From: Marinomonas communis
GTDB taxonomy: Bacteria > Pseudomonadota > Gammaproteobacteria > Pseudomonadales > Marinomonadaceae
Assembly (NCBI RefSeq): GCF_004363305.1
Contig: NZ_SNZA01000003.1
Location: forward strand, 1 to 64,000
Direction of reading: 5' to 3'
DNA length: 64,000 nucleotides
Positions 36,518 through 46,107 of the stretch are shown piece after piece (positions within the stretch are counted from its first letter, which is position 1; each line of letters opens with the position of its first letter). The translations under genes and the position numbers were made by a program. A model generated the notes under the pieces. That model did not search any database and had not been told where the DNA came from. It saw only the letters and a program-made list of their open reading frames with translations.

Positions 36518-38497
36518 TTGGCACGCTGGGGATTACGCTGGAAATCATTATTAGTGCTGATACTCGCAGGAGTGATCGCAAGTTTTATCGCACTGACATT
36601 GGGATGGTATGTGGTGGCTGAAGGGCGTCAGTACTCCGCTAAAACCTATTCTGAGAACTATACAGAGCTTAACTATCAAAAGATTCTTGCACCTATGTCT
36701 CGCGAGTTAGCGTTAGCTAAGCGTTTAGCTCAATTAGGGACTGTTGAGACCTGGTTTGCAGACCCAGAAAATCAAGTCAACAAAGAGGCGGCTCTGTATG
36801 ATATCAATGCCTTTAAGCAAGCGTTTGAAGATGGGGCTATTTTCTTTGCAACGGATAAAGACCTCGCTTATTACTATTACGATGAGCATTTGCCGGTAGA
36901 CGGCGACCCGCAGTACCACCTTGATGCAAATGTGGAAGCAAATAAGTGGTATTTCTTAACTCGAAACCAAACTGCTCCCTATAACATTAATGTGGATTTA
37001 AATGAGCAACTTCATAAAACGAAGATCTGGATTAATGTACTCGTAAAGCATCAAGGAGAGTTTTTAGGATTAGCCGGGACAGGCTTTGAACTCGGGCGCT
37101 TTATTGAAAACTTTACCTCGTCTCCTCAGCCTGGTGTACAACCTTTTGTTATCAATGCAGATACTTTAAAAATAGAAGCCCACTCTAATAGTGGCTTGGT
37201 GTCTATCGGCGGTATGGGCAGCGCCCGCGAAGATGGCATCACGATTATGGGGCTTGTAGAGGATGCCGAGCCTTTACAGCGCGCCATTGCTCAAGCGAAA
37301 AGCGGTACAGAAGTTGTGACGTTGCGTACTCGGATTTCCGGAGAGCCTTATGTTTTGTCTATGCGCTATATGCCAGACCTAAACTGGCTGGTTGCCACAA
37401 GTGTCAATCTAAACGAAGTTCGATTACTCAATACTGATCTGATTATGGCGGTAGGTATTGTTTTCGCTGTACTGCTGATGGTTGTTTTGATTCTCTTTGG
37501 TTTTGCTGTTGACCGTCTGGTGTTGCAGCCACTACGCCAGTTGCAGCAGTCGGCTAAGGCCATTTCTCAAGGCTCTTATGAAGTTCGTTTGCCAGTCAAA
37601 TACGACGATGAAATTGGTGACCTGAGCCGTACGTTTAACACCATGGCCCAGCAAGTAGCTTCACATACTGCAGAATTGGAGTCTCGTGTTAAAGCCCGCA
37701 CCCAAGAGTTAGAACAAAGCAATGCGCAGATCAAAGAAGCCAATCGTAAAATAGGCGACTCTATTGATTACGCTAGCCTGATACAAAAAGCCATTTTACC
37801 TGACCGACAGATGCAGCAGTTTTTAGGTGAGCATCACAGTGTGGTATGGCGTCCTCGCGATATTGTGGGTGGGGACTTCTATGTCTTTCACACCAACAGT
37901 GAAGGGTGCTTATTGGGTATTGTTGATTGTGCGGGGCATGGTGTGCCAGGCGCATTGATGACCATGCTGATGCGAGCGGCGATTGATAAAGCCGTGAATG
38001 AATTAGGGATCTCTGACCCAGCTAAACTGCTTTATTCTATTGATCAAACAGTGCGCTCGATGTTGCATGAAGAGAATGTATCGAATCAGGTCGCGACGAA
38101 TGCCGATGTTGGCTTGGTGTATATTCACCAAGAGGGTGATACTTTACGCTTTAGTGGTGCGAAAATTGCTTTATACGCCAGCGATGGACAAGTTGTTGAG
38201 AAGCATCAAGGATGCCGTCGTGCGATTGGTGATCGCAAGGTGGGCGAGTACATGAACCAGGACTTGCCGCTGTCTGGTTGGACTTATTATATGACTACTG
38301 ATGGCTACTTAGATCAAGCCGGTGGTGATAAACAGTTTGGCTTTGGCAATAAGCGTTTTGAGTCATTATTGCTTGAGAATGCCCAACGTCCTTTATCTCA
38401 GCAAACTGCTCGTTTTGCTGAAGCCTTAGATGACTACATGGGTGACTTACCTCAGCGGGATGACATCACTTTGTTATCTTTCCGTTTTGAACAGTAA
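36518..38497 (+). CDS. siaA: SiaA-like membrane PP2C (SpoIIE-type) phosphatase
   Basis: 659-aa protein: transmembrane helices at about residues 10-32 and 310-333, a periplasmic double-Cache sensor between them, HAMP at about 330-385, a coiled coil, then a PP2C/SpoIIE phosphatase with R-D-I-V-G-G-D-F and V-D-C-A-G-H-G-V-P-G-A (metal-binding aspartates kept). In Pseudomonas aeruginosa, SiaA dephosphorylates SiaC, which then activates the cyclase SiaD. It begins with TTG behind AAAGGA. It heads a siaABCD block in the same order as in Pseudomonas. Confidence 0.88.
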   Translation: MARWGLRWKSLLVLILAGVIASFIALTLGWYVVAEGRQYSAKTYSENYTELNYQKILAPMSRELALAKRLAQLGTVETWFADPENQVNKEAALYDINAFKQAFEDGAIFFATDKDLAYYYYDEHLPVDGDPQYHLDANVEANKWYFLTRNQTAPYNINVDLNEQLHKTKIWINVLVKHQGEFLGLAGTGFELGRFIENFTSSPQPGVQPFVINADTLKIEAHSNSGLVSIGGMGSAREDGITIMGLVEDAEPLQRAIAQAKSGTEVVTLRTRISGEPYVLSMRYMPDLNWLVATSVNLNEVRLLNTDLIMAVGIVFAVLLMVVLILFGFAVDRLVLQPLRQLQQSAKAISQGSYEVRLPVKYDDEIGDLSRTFNTMAQQVASHTAELESRVKARTQELEQSNAQIKEANRKIGDSIDYASLIQKAILPDRQMQQFLGEHHSVVWRPRDIVGGDFYVFHTNSEGCLLGIVDCAGHGVPGALMTMLMRAAIDKAVNELGISDPAKLLYSIDQTVRSMLHEENVSNQVATNADVGLVYIHQEGDTLRFSGAKIALYASDGQVVEKHQGCRRAIGDRKVGEYMNQDLPLSGWTYYMTTDGYLDQAGGDKQFGFGNKRFESLLLENAQRPLSQQTARFAEALDDYMGDLPQRDDITLLSFRFEQ

Positions 38498-38520
38498 GTC
38501 AACGAAAAAAGGAGGTAGAA

Positions 38521-39057
38521 TGTTAGTGTCTGACCTTTACGAGTTAAGAGAGCGTTTTGACGATGAGAAGATATTGTTGTGCTTTAACGGGCCTATTTCT
38601 CGTAGTTTGATAGAAGAAATTGGTAATGCACTACGCAATTACTTAAAAAGTGAACAGGCCTCACCCGCTTCTGCCATTGATGTGTTTGCGGTGTACATTG
38701 AGCTAACGCAAAATATTCGCCATTATGCTCTTAAATCAGGGCTAACAGGTGCTGATATGGCAACGGTTGTGGTGAGCTTTCGCGATGGCCATTATCATAT
38801 TTCTGCGGGCAACTTGGTACGCTTGAAAGATGGCGAATCCGTACAGTCTGCTGTCAATGCGTTGGCTGGATTGGATAAAACAGAACTGAAAAAACGCTAC
38901 AAAGAGCAACTGCGCAAACCGCGTGATGAACAAGCGACGACCGGAGCAGGCTTAGGGTTAATTGATATGGCTCGCAAGGCAACTGCACCGGTACAAGCTT
39001 CGCTGAAACCCCTTGCTAACGATACCGGCTATTTAAGCTTGAGTGTTCAAATTTGAG
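38521..39057 (+). CDS. siaB: SiaB-like kinase (DUF6272)
   Basis: 178-aa protein with the histidine-kinase-like ATPase fold of the SiaB family. E-L-T-Q-N-I-R-H-Y-A resembles an N-box, and G-A-G-L-G-L-I-D-M-A an ATP-lid glycine motif. SiaB phosphorylates SiaC and opposes SiaA. AAAGGAGG lies ahead of the ATG at 38521; upstream in-frame extension into siaA is not needed. It lies between siaA and siaC with short gaps. Confidence 0.85.
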
Positions 39058-39062
39058 TAACA

Positions 39063-39446
39063 ATGAGTATGAATGATCTAAAAATTGTATCCACCCAATC
39101 TACGCCACTGATTGAAACGGACAGTGCACGCGGCGTTATTTACATGGAAGGTGATTCTTATCCCGAAAACTCATTTGAGTTTTACTCAGAATTAGTGGCG
39201 TGGGTAACGCGCTATTTAAAAGATAATGAGCGTCCGCTTGTGGTTGAATTAGCACTACTGTATCTGAACACCAGTAGTATAAAGGTTATGATGGATATTT
39301 TTGACGAACTCGAAGAAGCCCATCAGCAAGGCCGCGAAGTCAAAGTGAACTGGCGCTACGATGCCGATAATGAGCGTGTAGCAGAATTGGCGGAAGAATT
39401 TAAAGAAGACTGTAGTTTTAGCTTTAATATTATAGGTCAAGAATGA
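39063..39446 (+). CDS. siaC: SiaC-like anti-anti-sigma-type partner protein (DUF1987)
   Basis: 127-aa switch protein. The phospho-acceptor threonine of Pseudomonas SiaC (T68) is kept in Y-L-N-T-S-S-I-K: Thr70 from the first ATG, or exactly Thr68 if translation starts at the second ATG (39069). Unphosphorylated SiaC binds and activates SiaD. The stop codon overlaps the siaD start by four bases (ATGA), so the two are translationally coupled. Confidence 0.88.
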   Translation: MSMNDLKIVSTQSTPLIETDSARGVIYMEGDSYPENSFEFYSELVAWVTRYLKDNERPLVVELALLYLNTSSIKVMMDIFDELEEAHQQGREVKVNWRYDADNERVAELAEEFKEDCSFSFNIIGQE

Positions 39447-40222
39447 AGTCAGATATCAAAGCGCTAGAACAGCGTGTTGTCAGTGCATTAGCCGATAATC
39501 ACAATTTAGAGCACCCGCTTTATGACGTATTGGACGAGCTTTGGCAGTACAATCAGAATCAATGGTCTCGGATTGAACAAATGATTCGCGTCTCTGATTC
39601 TTACCAAGACATGATTCTCCAACGGGAGAAAACGCTAGGTGAGCGCTTTGATAAACACTTAAGACAGCTTGAGAAAATTACTCGTATTTCCGACCGTTAT
39701 CAGACTGCTTTACGAGAAGCGAATTTAGAGCTTGAACAAGCCTCTTATATTGATGCGCTAACAGGCCTACCTAACCGCCGTAAAATGTTACGTCGCCTAA
39801 AAACCGAATTTGAAATGCGCCCAGAGTCATTGTGTTTAGCGATGATCGATATTGACCACTTTAAGCGAATCAATGACGAGTTTGGCCACTTGATGGGCGA
39901 TGATGTGCTGGTTTCGGTCGGTAATCTTATTGAACATACAGTCGGTGAACTAGGACATATTGCCCGTTGGGGTGGGGAAGAGTTTCTTGTCATCTTCTCT
40001 CAGGCTGGGCAGCTAGAAGTGGAGCGGTGTTTGGAGCAGCTTGCCAAAGTCATTCGTGAAGCTCGTTTTGACAGCGGAGAAGGCATTAGTATACGTACCA
40101 CCATTAGTATCGGTAAATCTCATTACCAAACGGGCGATACTATTGATGCTTTGATCACACGTGCTGACAATGCATTATATCAAGCCAAAAATTCGGGACG
40201 AGATCGCGTAGTGTTTGGTTAA
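39443..40222 (+). CDS. siaD: SiaD-like diguanylate cyclase
   Basis: 259-aa soluble cyclase: a helical, coiled-coil-like N-terminus (about residues 1-100), which in SiaD is the SiaC docking stalk, then a GGDEF domain with G177-G-E-E-F181 and an intact D-x-D-H-F-K metal site. It makes c-di-GMP from GTP when SiaC is bound. No clear RxxD inhibitory site before the GGEEF is evident by eye. It is the last gene of the Sia operon. Confidence 0.9.
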   Translation: MKSDIKALEQRVVSALADNHNLEHPLYDVLDELWQYNQNQWSRIEQMIRVSDSYQDMILQREKTLGERFDKHLRQLEKITRISDRYQTALREANLELEQASYIDALTGLPNRRKMLRRLKTEFEMRPESLCLAMIDIDHFKRINDEFGHLMGDDVLVSVGNLIEHTVGELGHIARWGGEEFLVIFSQAGQLEVERCLEQLAKVIREARFDSGEGISIRTTISIGKSHYQTGDTIDALITRADNALYQAKNSGRDRVVFG

Positions 40223-40265
40223 TTTGGCCTTTATTGTCCTAGGTCGTCATACCTTAGTCTAAATT

Positions 40266-40298
40266 ACGGCATTGAGGTGGTCAGTCTCCTCATGCCGT
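40266..40298. terminator. Hairpin after siaD
   Basis: ACGGCATTGAGG pairs with CCTC-ATGCCGT (one unpaired T) around a ten-base loop about 43 bases after the siaD stop. A weak T tract (GTATCTTT) follows. Confidence 0.5.
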
Positions 40299-40339
40299 CG
40301 TATCTTTAAGCCATAACAATAATACAGGGACACGGTTTT

Positions 40340-42205
40340 ATGGCTGCCATCGACATTCCAGAGGTACTCAAGTTTATTGACAGTACCCCACCATTCTCTA
40401 GCCTGACGCAAATACAGCAGAAACAGCTTCTAACAGGCGTTGCATTAACCTATGCAAGGCAAGGGGAAAAGCTCACCCTACAGGGCGAGCAAGCTACTTT
40501 ACATCTGATTCGTCGTGGTGCCTGTGAAATACGCTCAGCTCAGGGTGGGTTGGTTGATAAACTGTCTGATGGCGATTGTTTTGGCGTATCGACCGTTTTA
40601 GAGCAAAACCCTGACGGCCTGCAAGTGGTCGTCCTTGAAGACAGTTTAATCTATCGCTTTCAAAAGCAAGGTTTTCAAAGCCTGTTGCAAGAAGACGAAG
40701 ACTTCGCTTTGTTCTTTGCCCACACCCGCAGCAGTCGCCTAAGAAAATTGTCACGGGCTCACGCAACAGATCTTGCGACACCTGCGCTGCAACTCTCTAC
40801 CCCTCTTAGTCAAATTATGGCACGGACATTAATCAGCGCCAGCACTCAGGATACGGTTCAACAAGCCGCTGCGGTCATGACAGAAGCGCGAGTGAGCTCG
40901 ATACTTGTACTAGAGCAGAATAAGCTTGCGGGCATTGTCACGGATCGAGACTTGCGTTCAAGGGTGTTGGCGGTGGGGGCATCAGCGGAGCTGCCTCTGC
41001 ATGAGATCATGACGCGCCATCCTGCCACCATTGATGAGCACAGCCTAGTGATGCATGCGCAAACGCTGATGAGTGAGAAAAATATCCATCATCTTCCTGT
41101 CGTGAGTAAAGAGGATATTCCTGTTGGGATGATCACAGCGGCGGATTTGCTGCGTCATCAAGAGCTGAGTCCATTGCTGTTGATTAATCAGATCAATCGT
41201 CAATTAGATGTGGCTTCTCTCAAAAAAGTCTGTGCTCAGCTGAATACTTTGATCGTCAATTTGATCCTAACGGATATGAAAACCACAGATATAGGTAGTG
41301 TGATTGCGGCGATCAGCGACAGTTTAACTCGCCGATTGTTAGAGCTGGGCATGGCAGCATTAGGGCCTGCACCATTACCATTCCAATTTTTGGTGTTTGG
41401 ATCTCAGGCACGTAAAGATCAATCCCTTGGCAGTGATCAAGACAATGGCATGATGCTCTCACGCACACCCAATGAGCAAGAAGCGCAGTACTTTTCTGAG
41501 TTAGCAACGTTTGTCTGTGAAGGTTTAGCCCAATGCGGCATTCGCACTTGTCCTGGAGACATTATGGCGTCCAATCCTAAGTGGCGCATGACGCAAGAGG
41601 GCTGGCAGCAGGCGTTCGCAAACTGGGTTGAAGCGAGTTCACCCTCGGCGTTACTGAACGCCAGTATTTTCTTTGATATTCGCTGCGTGTATGGCGATGC
41701 GACACCGGTACAAGAAGTGATTGAGTCGATGCAGGCACGGGTGGCGAAGTCTTCCTTATTCTTGGCGACGTTAACGCGAGCTGCCACTGTTTCAAAGCCT
41801 CCGTTAGGTTTTTTTAGAAACTTCCTATTGGAATCATCTGGCGAGCATAAACATCAATTAGACCTGAAGCATCAGGGGCTGGCATTGATTAATGATTTGG
41901 CTCGTATTTATGGTTTAGGGTGCCAGCGTTATCGCATCAGTACCAAAGAGCGCCTAGAACAGGCCGCGCGCGAGAAGCTGATGGGGCTCGATATAGCGCG
42001 CAACTTAATGGACGCTTGGGATGAGCTCAATGAGCTGCGTCTACAAGCCCAGCGACAACATTGGCAAAACTCTGGAGAGCCTAGTGCTTATTTAGATCCC
42101 AGTGAATTGAGTTCTCTTGAGCGTAAGCACCTTAAATCGACGTTTGCCATCATTGCTGATGGGCAGTCTGCAGCACTGCAACGCTTTGCTCGAGGTTATG
42201 CCTAA
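40340..42205 (+). CDS. Cyclic-nucleotide-binding/CBS/DUF294 nucleotidyltransferase-like protein
   Basis: 621-aa cytoplasmic regulator: N-terminal cNMP-binding-like domain (about 10-135), a CBS pair (about 155-275), then the DUF294 nucleotidyltransferase-like domain with G-S-Q-A-R-K-D-Q-S-L-G-S-D-Q-D-N-G (about 354-370) and its C-terminal partner domain. The G-S-x-A-R-x-E/D pattern resembles GlnD-type transferases. Function is unknown; in many marine bacteria it is encoded next to a DnaQ-like exonuclease, as here, and often near acetate or c-type lifestyle genes. Its stop directly abuts the next ATG. Confidence 0.82.
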   Translation: MAAIDIPEVLKFIDSTPPFSSLTQIQQKQLLTGVALTYARQGEKLTLQGEQATLHLIRRGACEIRSAQGGLVDKLSDGDCFGVSTVLEQNPDGLQVVVLEDSLIYRFQKQGFQSLLQEDEDFALFFAHTRSSRLRKLSRAHATDLATPALQLSTPLSQIMARTLISASTQDTVQQAAAVMTEARVSSILVLEQNKLAGIVTDRDLRSRVLAVGASAELPLHEIMTRHPATIDEHSLVMHAQTLMSEKNIHHLPVVSKEDIPVGMITAADLLRHQELSPLLLINQINRQLDVASLKKVCAQLNTLIVNLILTDMKTTDIGSVIAAISDSLTRRLLELGMAALGPAPLPFQFLVFGSQARKDQSLGSDQDNGMMLSRTPNEQEAQYFSELATFVCEGLAQCGIRTCPGDIMASNPKWRMTQEGWQQAFANWVEASSPSALLNASIFFDIRCVYGDATPVQEVIESMQARVAKSSLFLATLTRAATVSKPPLGFFRNFLLESSGEHKHQLDLKHQGLALINDLARIYGLGCQRYRISTKERLEQAAREKLMGLDIARNLMDAWDELNELRLQAQRQHWQNSGEPSAYLDPSELSSLERKHLKSTFAIIADGQSAALQRFARGYA

Positions 42206-42880
42206 ATGCCAACACGCTTACTCAATGCCTTTGAACGTTGGCGCAGTCATCGAGACAGCAAAAGCTTGCCTTGGTATGAACATTCTTATTTTGTCTTAGA
42301 CATGGAAACCACGGGGCTTGATCCGAAAAATCATCAGGTAGTGAGTCTAGGCTGGGTGTTGGTAGAACAGGGAAGTATTCAACTGGATACGGCACAGCAC
42401 CTATTGTTGGACTCTGCTCAGATAGACGATGTCAGTGTCGGGATTCATATGATCACTGATCGAGATGTTCTAGAGCAAGGTCGACGCCATGCCAGTGTAC
42501 TGCGCTATTTACGACAGATCATGAAAGATAAGGTGTTGGTTGTGCACTACTCGCCTTTGGAACTGGGTTTTCTCAAGTCTCTGTGGCAAACACAGCCCAT
42601 GCCGGCGTTGGCTTTTGACTGGATTGATACAATGCAAATAGAGGTGCAGCGACGAGCCAGAGCGCAAGAGGTGATTGCTGAAGGCGGTTTTCGCCTCCCG
42701 GCCTGTCGAGAACGCTATGGATTGCCAGATTATCAAGGTCACGATGCGTTAACCGATGCCATGGCCACGGCGGAGTTATTGCTCGCTCAGACGGCGCACT
42801 ACAATCACCATGACCCCAGCTTGCAAGAGCTGATCAAGCTTGGGGGTGGACGTATGCGTCTTTCCTCGACGGAAAAGTAG
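42206..42880 (+). CDS. DnaQ-like 3'-5' exonuclease
   Basis: 224-aa DEDD exonuclease of the Pol III epsilon type. ExoI is D32-M-E34-T-T-G. ExoII reads H-Y-S-P-L-E-L-G-F-L, where glutamate stands at the usual aspartate position. ExoIII is G-H-D-A-L-T-D-A. No polymerase-binding tail is evident. It starts immediately after the TAA of the DUF294 gene (TAAATG), so the two are an operon. The Asp-to-Glu change may lower activity or simply be subfamily variation. Confidence 0.85.
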   Translation: MPTRLLNAFERWRSHRDSKSLPWYEHSYFVLDMETTGLDPKNHQVVSLGWVLVEQGSIQLDTAQHLLLDSAQIDDVSVGIHMITDRDVLEQGRRHASVLRYLRQIMKDKVLVVHYSPLELGFLKSLWQTQPMPALAFDWIDTMQIEVQRRARAQEVIAEGGFRLPACRERYGLPDYQGHDALTDAMATAELLLAQTAHYNHHDPSLQELIKLGGGRMRLSSTEK

Positions 42881-42896
42881 GTCTAGAGCCACTATC

Positions 42897-43697
42897 TCAA
42901 GCGATAACTGGATTGGTGGCTTCTAAGGTTTCGTGCTCTGGTTCTTCGGCTAACCAGCAAGGTTGCTCAGACCAATGCAGTAACTGTAGCGTGCCAGAGT
43001 CGTGCTCCACTAAAGCGGTACAGTGTTCAACCCAATCGCCATCGTTGCAATACAGCACGTCGGCTTGTTTTTGAAAACGCGCGAAGTGAATGTGCCCACC
43101 AATGTAGCCATCGAGCTTTTTATTGCGTGCGGTTTTGATGGCGGCACTTTCGAAGCGAGTGATGAACTCCTGTGCTTTGCTCACATGTTGTTTCAGATAG
43201 CCTGCAAAAGACCAGTAGGGCAAGCCTAGCATACGACGTGCTTTGTTAATGTAGCGATTAAGAGCCAACATCAGGCCATGAGCTTTATCGCCAATGGCTA
43301 GCATAATAGGACTAACTTTCACCATTTGATCGAACTCATCTCCATGACTGACTAGGAAACGGCGTCCATCGGCGGTGGTATGAATGGCTTGCTGTTCTAA
43401 AGAAACTCCCGATAGAGTTTGCCCGCAGAACTGGCGAAAAAAAGCATCGTGGTTACCGGGGATATACACCACTTTTGTGCCACACTGAGCCAATTGTAAA
43501 ATACGGCGTATCACCTGTTGTTGAACATCGTTGAAATAGGCTCGCTTACGCATTTCGATGAGGTCAAATATATCGCCGACTAAATAGAGCGTTTGGGTAT
43601 CAACTTGATTAAGGAAATCCAGTAAGTGCTCGGCTTGGCAAGACTTTGTACCAAGGTGTACATCGGAAATAAAGACCGCTCGAAATTGTGTGTTCAT
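42897..43697 (-). CDS. LpxH-like metallophosphoesterase
   Basis: 266-aa calcineurin-like enzyme of the UDP-2,3-diacylglucosamine pyrophosphatase-like group. Metal ligands are visible: D-V-H-L, V-G-D-I-F-D, P-G-N-H-D, the S-H-G-D-E-F-D segment, and G-H-I-H-F-A. In E. coli LpxH performs lipid A synthesis; this longer relative belongs to the paralogous UDP-diacylglucosamine hydrolase-like family, and its substrate is uncertain. AGAGGA lies before the ATG. It is convergent with the exonuclease gene. Confidence 0.8.
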   Translation of the reverse strand: MNTQFRAVFISDVHLGTKSCQAEHLLDFLNQVDTQTLYLVGDIFDLIEMRKRAYFNDVQQQVIRRILQLAQCGTKVVYIPGNHDAFFRQFCGQTLSGVSLEQQAIHTTADGRRFLVSHGDEFDQMVKVSPIMLAIGDKAHGLMLALNRYINKARRMLGLPYWSFAGYLKQHVSKAQEFITRFESAAIKTARNKKLDGYIGGHIHFARFQKQADVLYCNDGDWVEHCTALVEHDSGTLQLLHWSEQPCWLAEEPEHETLEATNPVIA

Positions 43698-43780
43698 GCC
43701 TGCGTCCTCTTTAGGTAGTCAGTTTAGGCTAGAGGCTAAAGATGACGCTTTTGTGAAGTCTATATGTCCATATGATGAGA

Positions 43781-45568
43781 CTAACTGCAGCAGCGAGCCT
43801 GCTCCATCGGGATATCTTCTTCGTAATAGTATTGATAGGGTTGCTGATAGATCTGATTGCCTCCCCGCTGCTTGGCAGACTTTTTCGCTTGCGCTGCCAG
43901 CTCTGCGACGAAGTGGTGACTGTCACATACTTTAGGGTTTGGGTTAACCACACCAATGGCCAAACTTAGAAGGTCGAAAAATCTATGCTCTCCATCACGG
44001 CTCTTGGTCCAGATACCACCCTCTATAAGTTCCTGATCTTCATAGAACTGCGTCACCTCAGAGGCAAAACGTTCTAGAATGAGATGGCATTTTTGACACC
44101 AGTCTTCTTCACTAAAGATCACCACAAAATCATCCCCGCCCACATGACCAATGAAGTTATCATCCGTGTTTGCAACGCTGCGCAGAATGCTCCCCACCAG
44201 CTGAATCACAGCATCCCCTTTGGCGTAACCAAAGTAGTCGTTGAATGGCTTGAAATTATTGAGGTCGAAGTAAGCAACGTAGAAATCTTGTTCGGCGAGC
44301 AAGCGACGATTGATTTCATGATTAATAGGGACATTACCCGGCAGCAATGTTAGCGGGTTGGAATAGGTGGCATTTTGGATCTTTAGCTCTGTGATGCGTT
44401 TCAGCAGGTCTTTTAAATGACCAATGCCCAAATAGAGCCCTTCTTTAACAATTAAGATTTCGTTGTTCAGCAAGTCTGCTTCTTGATCGGTGAACATAGT
44501 AGAAACGCTGGAGAGTGAAACGGTGCTTTCTACGATGAATACTTCAGTGGAAGCTATCGCAATGGCTGGTTTATTTTCATACAGCGCTCGACCGTAGGGT
44601 GTCGAGAACAGCTCATGCAGTGCGTGACGACGAATGATGCCGATTGGCTTGCCATTTTCTAATACGGGTAAAGCAAACACATCTTTGTTTTTCTTAAACA
44701 ACTGCGCGACGTCCGTTAGAGGTCGTGTACTTTCAATAAAAATAGAGGGACGACAAAGGGTTTGTACCGTCTCCCCATGTTGATTATGGAAACGTCGACG
44801 CTGCGACGCTTGATTAATCAAATACTCATGTGGCTCGGTAAATGGCAGGGCATTGGGTTTTTGTAGGAAAAAGCCTTGGCCATAACGAACCCCTAACTCT
44901 AGTAATTGGTCGAGCTCTTGTTGGTGTTCAATGCCTTCCGCAATCAAAGAGCAGCGTAAGCGCTGGGCAATATTAATAATGGAGCGCACGAACTCGCGTT
45001 TAACTTGGTCACGGTCGATGCCTTCGATAAAGTGTTTATCCAGCTTGACAATGTTCGGCCGCAGTTCTGACCACAAGCGTAATCCGGAATAACCAGCACC
45101 TAAGTCATCAATGGCGACTTGGAAGCCCATTTGTCGATAATGCTCGACACTTTGGTGAGACAGACCGTTTTGATCGTACGGATGCTGTTCAGACAGCTCG
45201 ATGACGATATTGCTTTGACTAATACCCAGCTCTTTGAGAATGGCCAATGTCATGCCTTTTTGGTGGTCTGGAGAGCTGAGTAATGACGCGCTGACGTTTA
45301 AAAACAGTAAACCGGGTAGTTGTAATTCGGCGAAACGTGAAATGGCGCGTTCACGACACAAAAGCTCCAGTTCGTGAAGGCGTCCTTGTGCTTGTGCAAA
45401 AGGAAAGAGCACATCTGGTTTAAATAATTCCGTGTTTTCAGGGCCACGTGACAGGGCTTCATAACCATATATATGGCCCGTGGTTAGGTCATATATGGGT
45501 TGAAACAGAGGGGTGATGAGTCCTTCCTCTAGTATCTGATCTAAAAGTGTAGCGCTGTCTAGTTCCAT
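43781..45568 (-). CDS. EAL-CBS-GGDEF c-di-GMP protein
   Basis: 595-aa cytoplasmic protein with reversed domain order. EAL is N-terminal (E37-A-L39 in Y-E-A-L-S-R-G, then D-D-L-G-A-G-Y-S-G-L and the K-L-D-K loop). A CBS pair follows at about 275-410, then a C-terminal GGDEF domain whose signature is G-G-D-D-F rather than GG(D/E)EF. The EAL metal ligands look intact, so phosphodiesterase activity is likely. The degenerate GGDEF may be a GTP sensor. Nucleotides bound by the CBS pair may gate it. Confidence 0.85.
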   Translation of the reverse strand: MELDSATLLDQILEEGLITPLFQPIYDLTTGHIYGYEALSRGPENTELFKPDVLFPFAQAQGRLHELELLCRERAISRFAELQLPGLLFLNVSASLLSSPDHQKGMTLAILKELGISQSNIVIELSEQHPYDQNGLSHQSVEHYRQMGFQVAIDDLGAGYSGLRLWSELRPNIVKLDKHFIEGIDRDQVKREFVRSIINIAQRLRCSLIAEGIEHQQELDQLLELGVRYGQGFFLQKPNALPFTEPHEYLINQASQRRRFHNQHGETVQTLCRPSIFIESTRPLTDVAQLFKKNKDVFALPVLENGKPIGIIRRHALHELFSTPYGRALYENKPAIAIASTEVFIVESTVSLSSVSTMFTDQEADLLNNEILIVKEGLYLGIGHLKDLLKRITELKIQNATYSNPLTLLPGNVPINHEINRRLLAEQDFYVAYFDLNNFKPFNDYFGYAKGDAVIQLVGSILRSVANTDDNFIGHVGGDDFVVIFSEEDWCQKCHLILERFASEVTQFYEDQELIEGGIWTKSRDGEHRFFDLLSLAIGVVNPNPKVCDSHHFVAELAAQAKKSAKQRGGNQIYQQPYQYYYEEDIPMEQARCCS

Positions 45569-45819
45569 GGCTGCATGACCACCGTATAAATTGTAACGGT
45601 TTGTTATGGTATGAACGAATGATGACAGTTATATGACAAGTTCTCGTTTGGATTGAGAAACCAGTATGAGGCAGATCATGAAAAAGAGAAGGAATGGTAA
45701 GCAGGAAATAGAAAGCGGAGAGAGAATGCTTGAGCAAACAGGGCGGTCGTTATCCTGATCGGCTTGTTGTTTTTACTGTGCGATCAGTAACGAACTCTGG
45801 CCAAAGCCAGTTGCGGTGC

Positions 45820-45987
45820 TTAGTGAGCTGGGTTGCCCTGAAGCGTCGTTGTACGGTTGTTTGATTTGAATGCAGCCTTGATGCGAGCAACAAAAGCTTT
45901 CATAGCAGCAGCAACGTATACACGGCGAAGCTCGTAAGCGCGTTCTACGTAGTAGTCAGTATCTAAGTTGTCGATTGAGTTGTTCAT
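45820..45987 (-). CDS. Small basic protein (55 aa), unknown
   Basis: A short ORF with a strong ribosome site (AGGAGA, 6 bases before ATG). The product begins M-N-N-S-I-D-N-L-D and carries a helical, arginine/lysine-rich middle (E-R-A-Y-E-L-R-R-V-Y-V-A-A-A-M-K-A-F-V). It is similar in style to DUF1127/RSP_7527-like small proteins that start with an acidic tail and an R-A-x-x-L-R motif, but it is not a certain member. It lies between the EAL-CBS-GGDEF gene and the AraC regulator gene, on the same strand as both. Confidence 0.65.
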   Translation of the reverse strand: MNNSIDNLDTDYYVERAYELRRVYVAAAMKAFVARIKAAFKSNNRTTTLQGNPAH

Positions 45988-46107
45988 AATGTTCTCCTAT
46001 GGAATGTCTTTCGATGTATAAATAGTAAACAGACAGCGAACACTAAACAAACGATCAATTTTCAGTAGATAGTTGAGAATAATTCATCTATTAGGCGGTG
46101 GTAGGCG

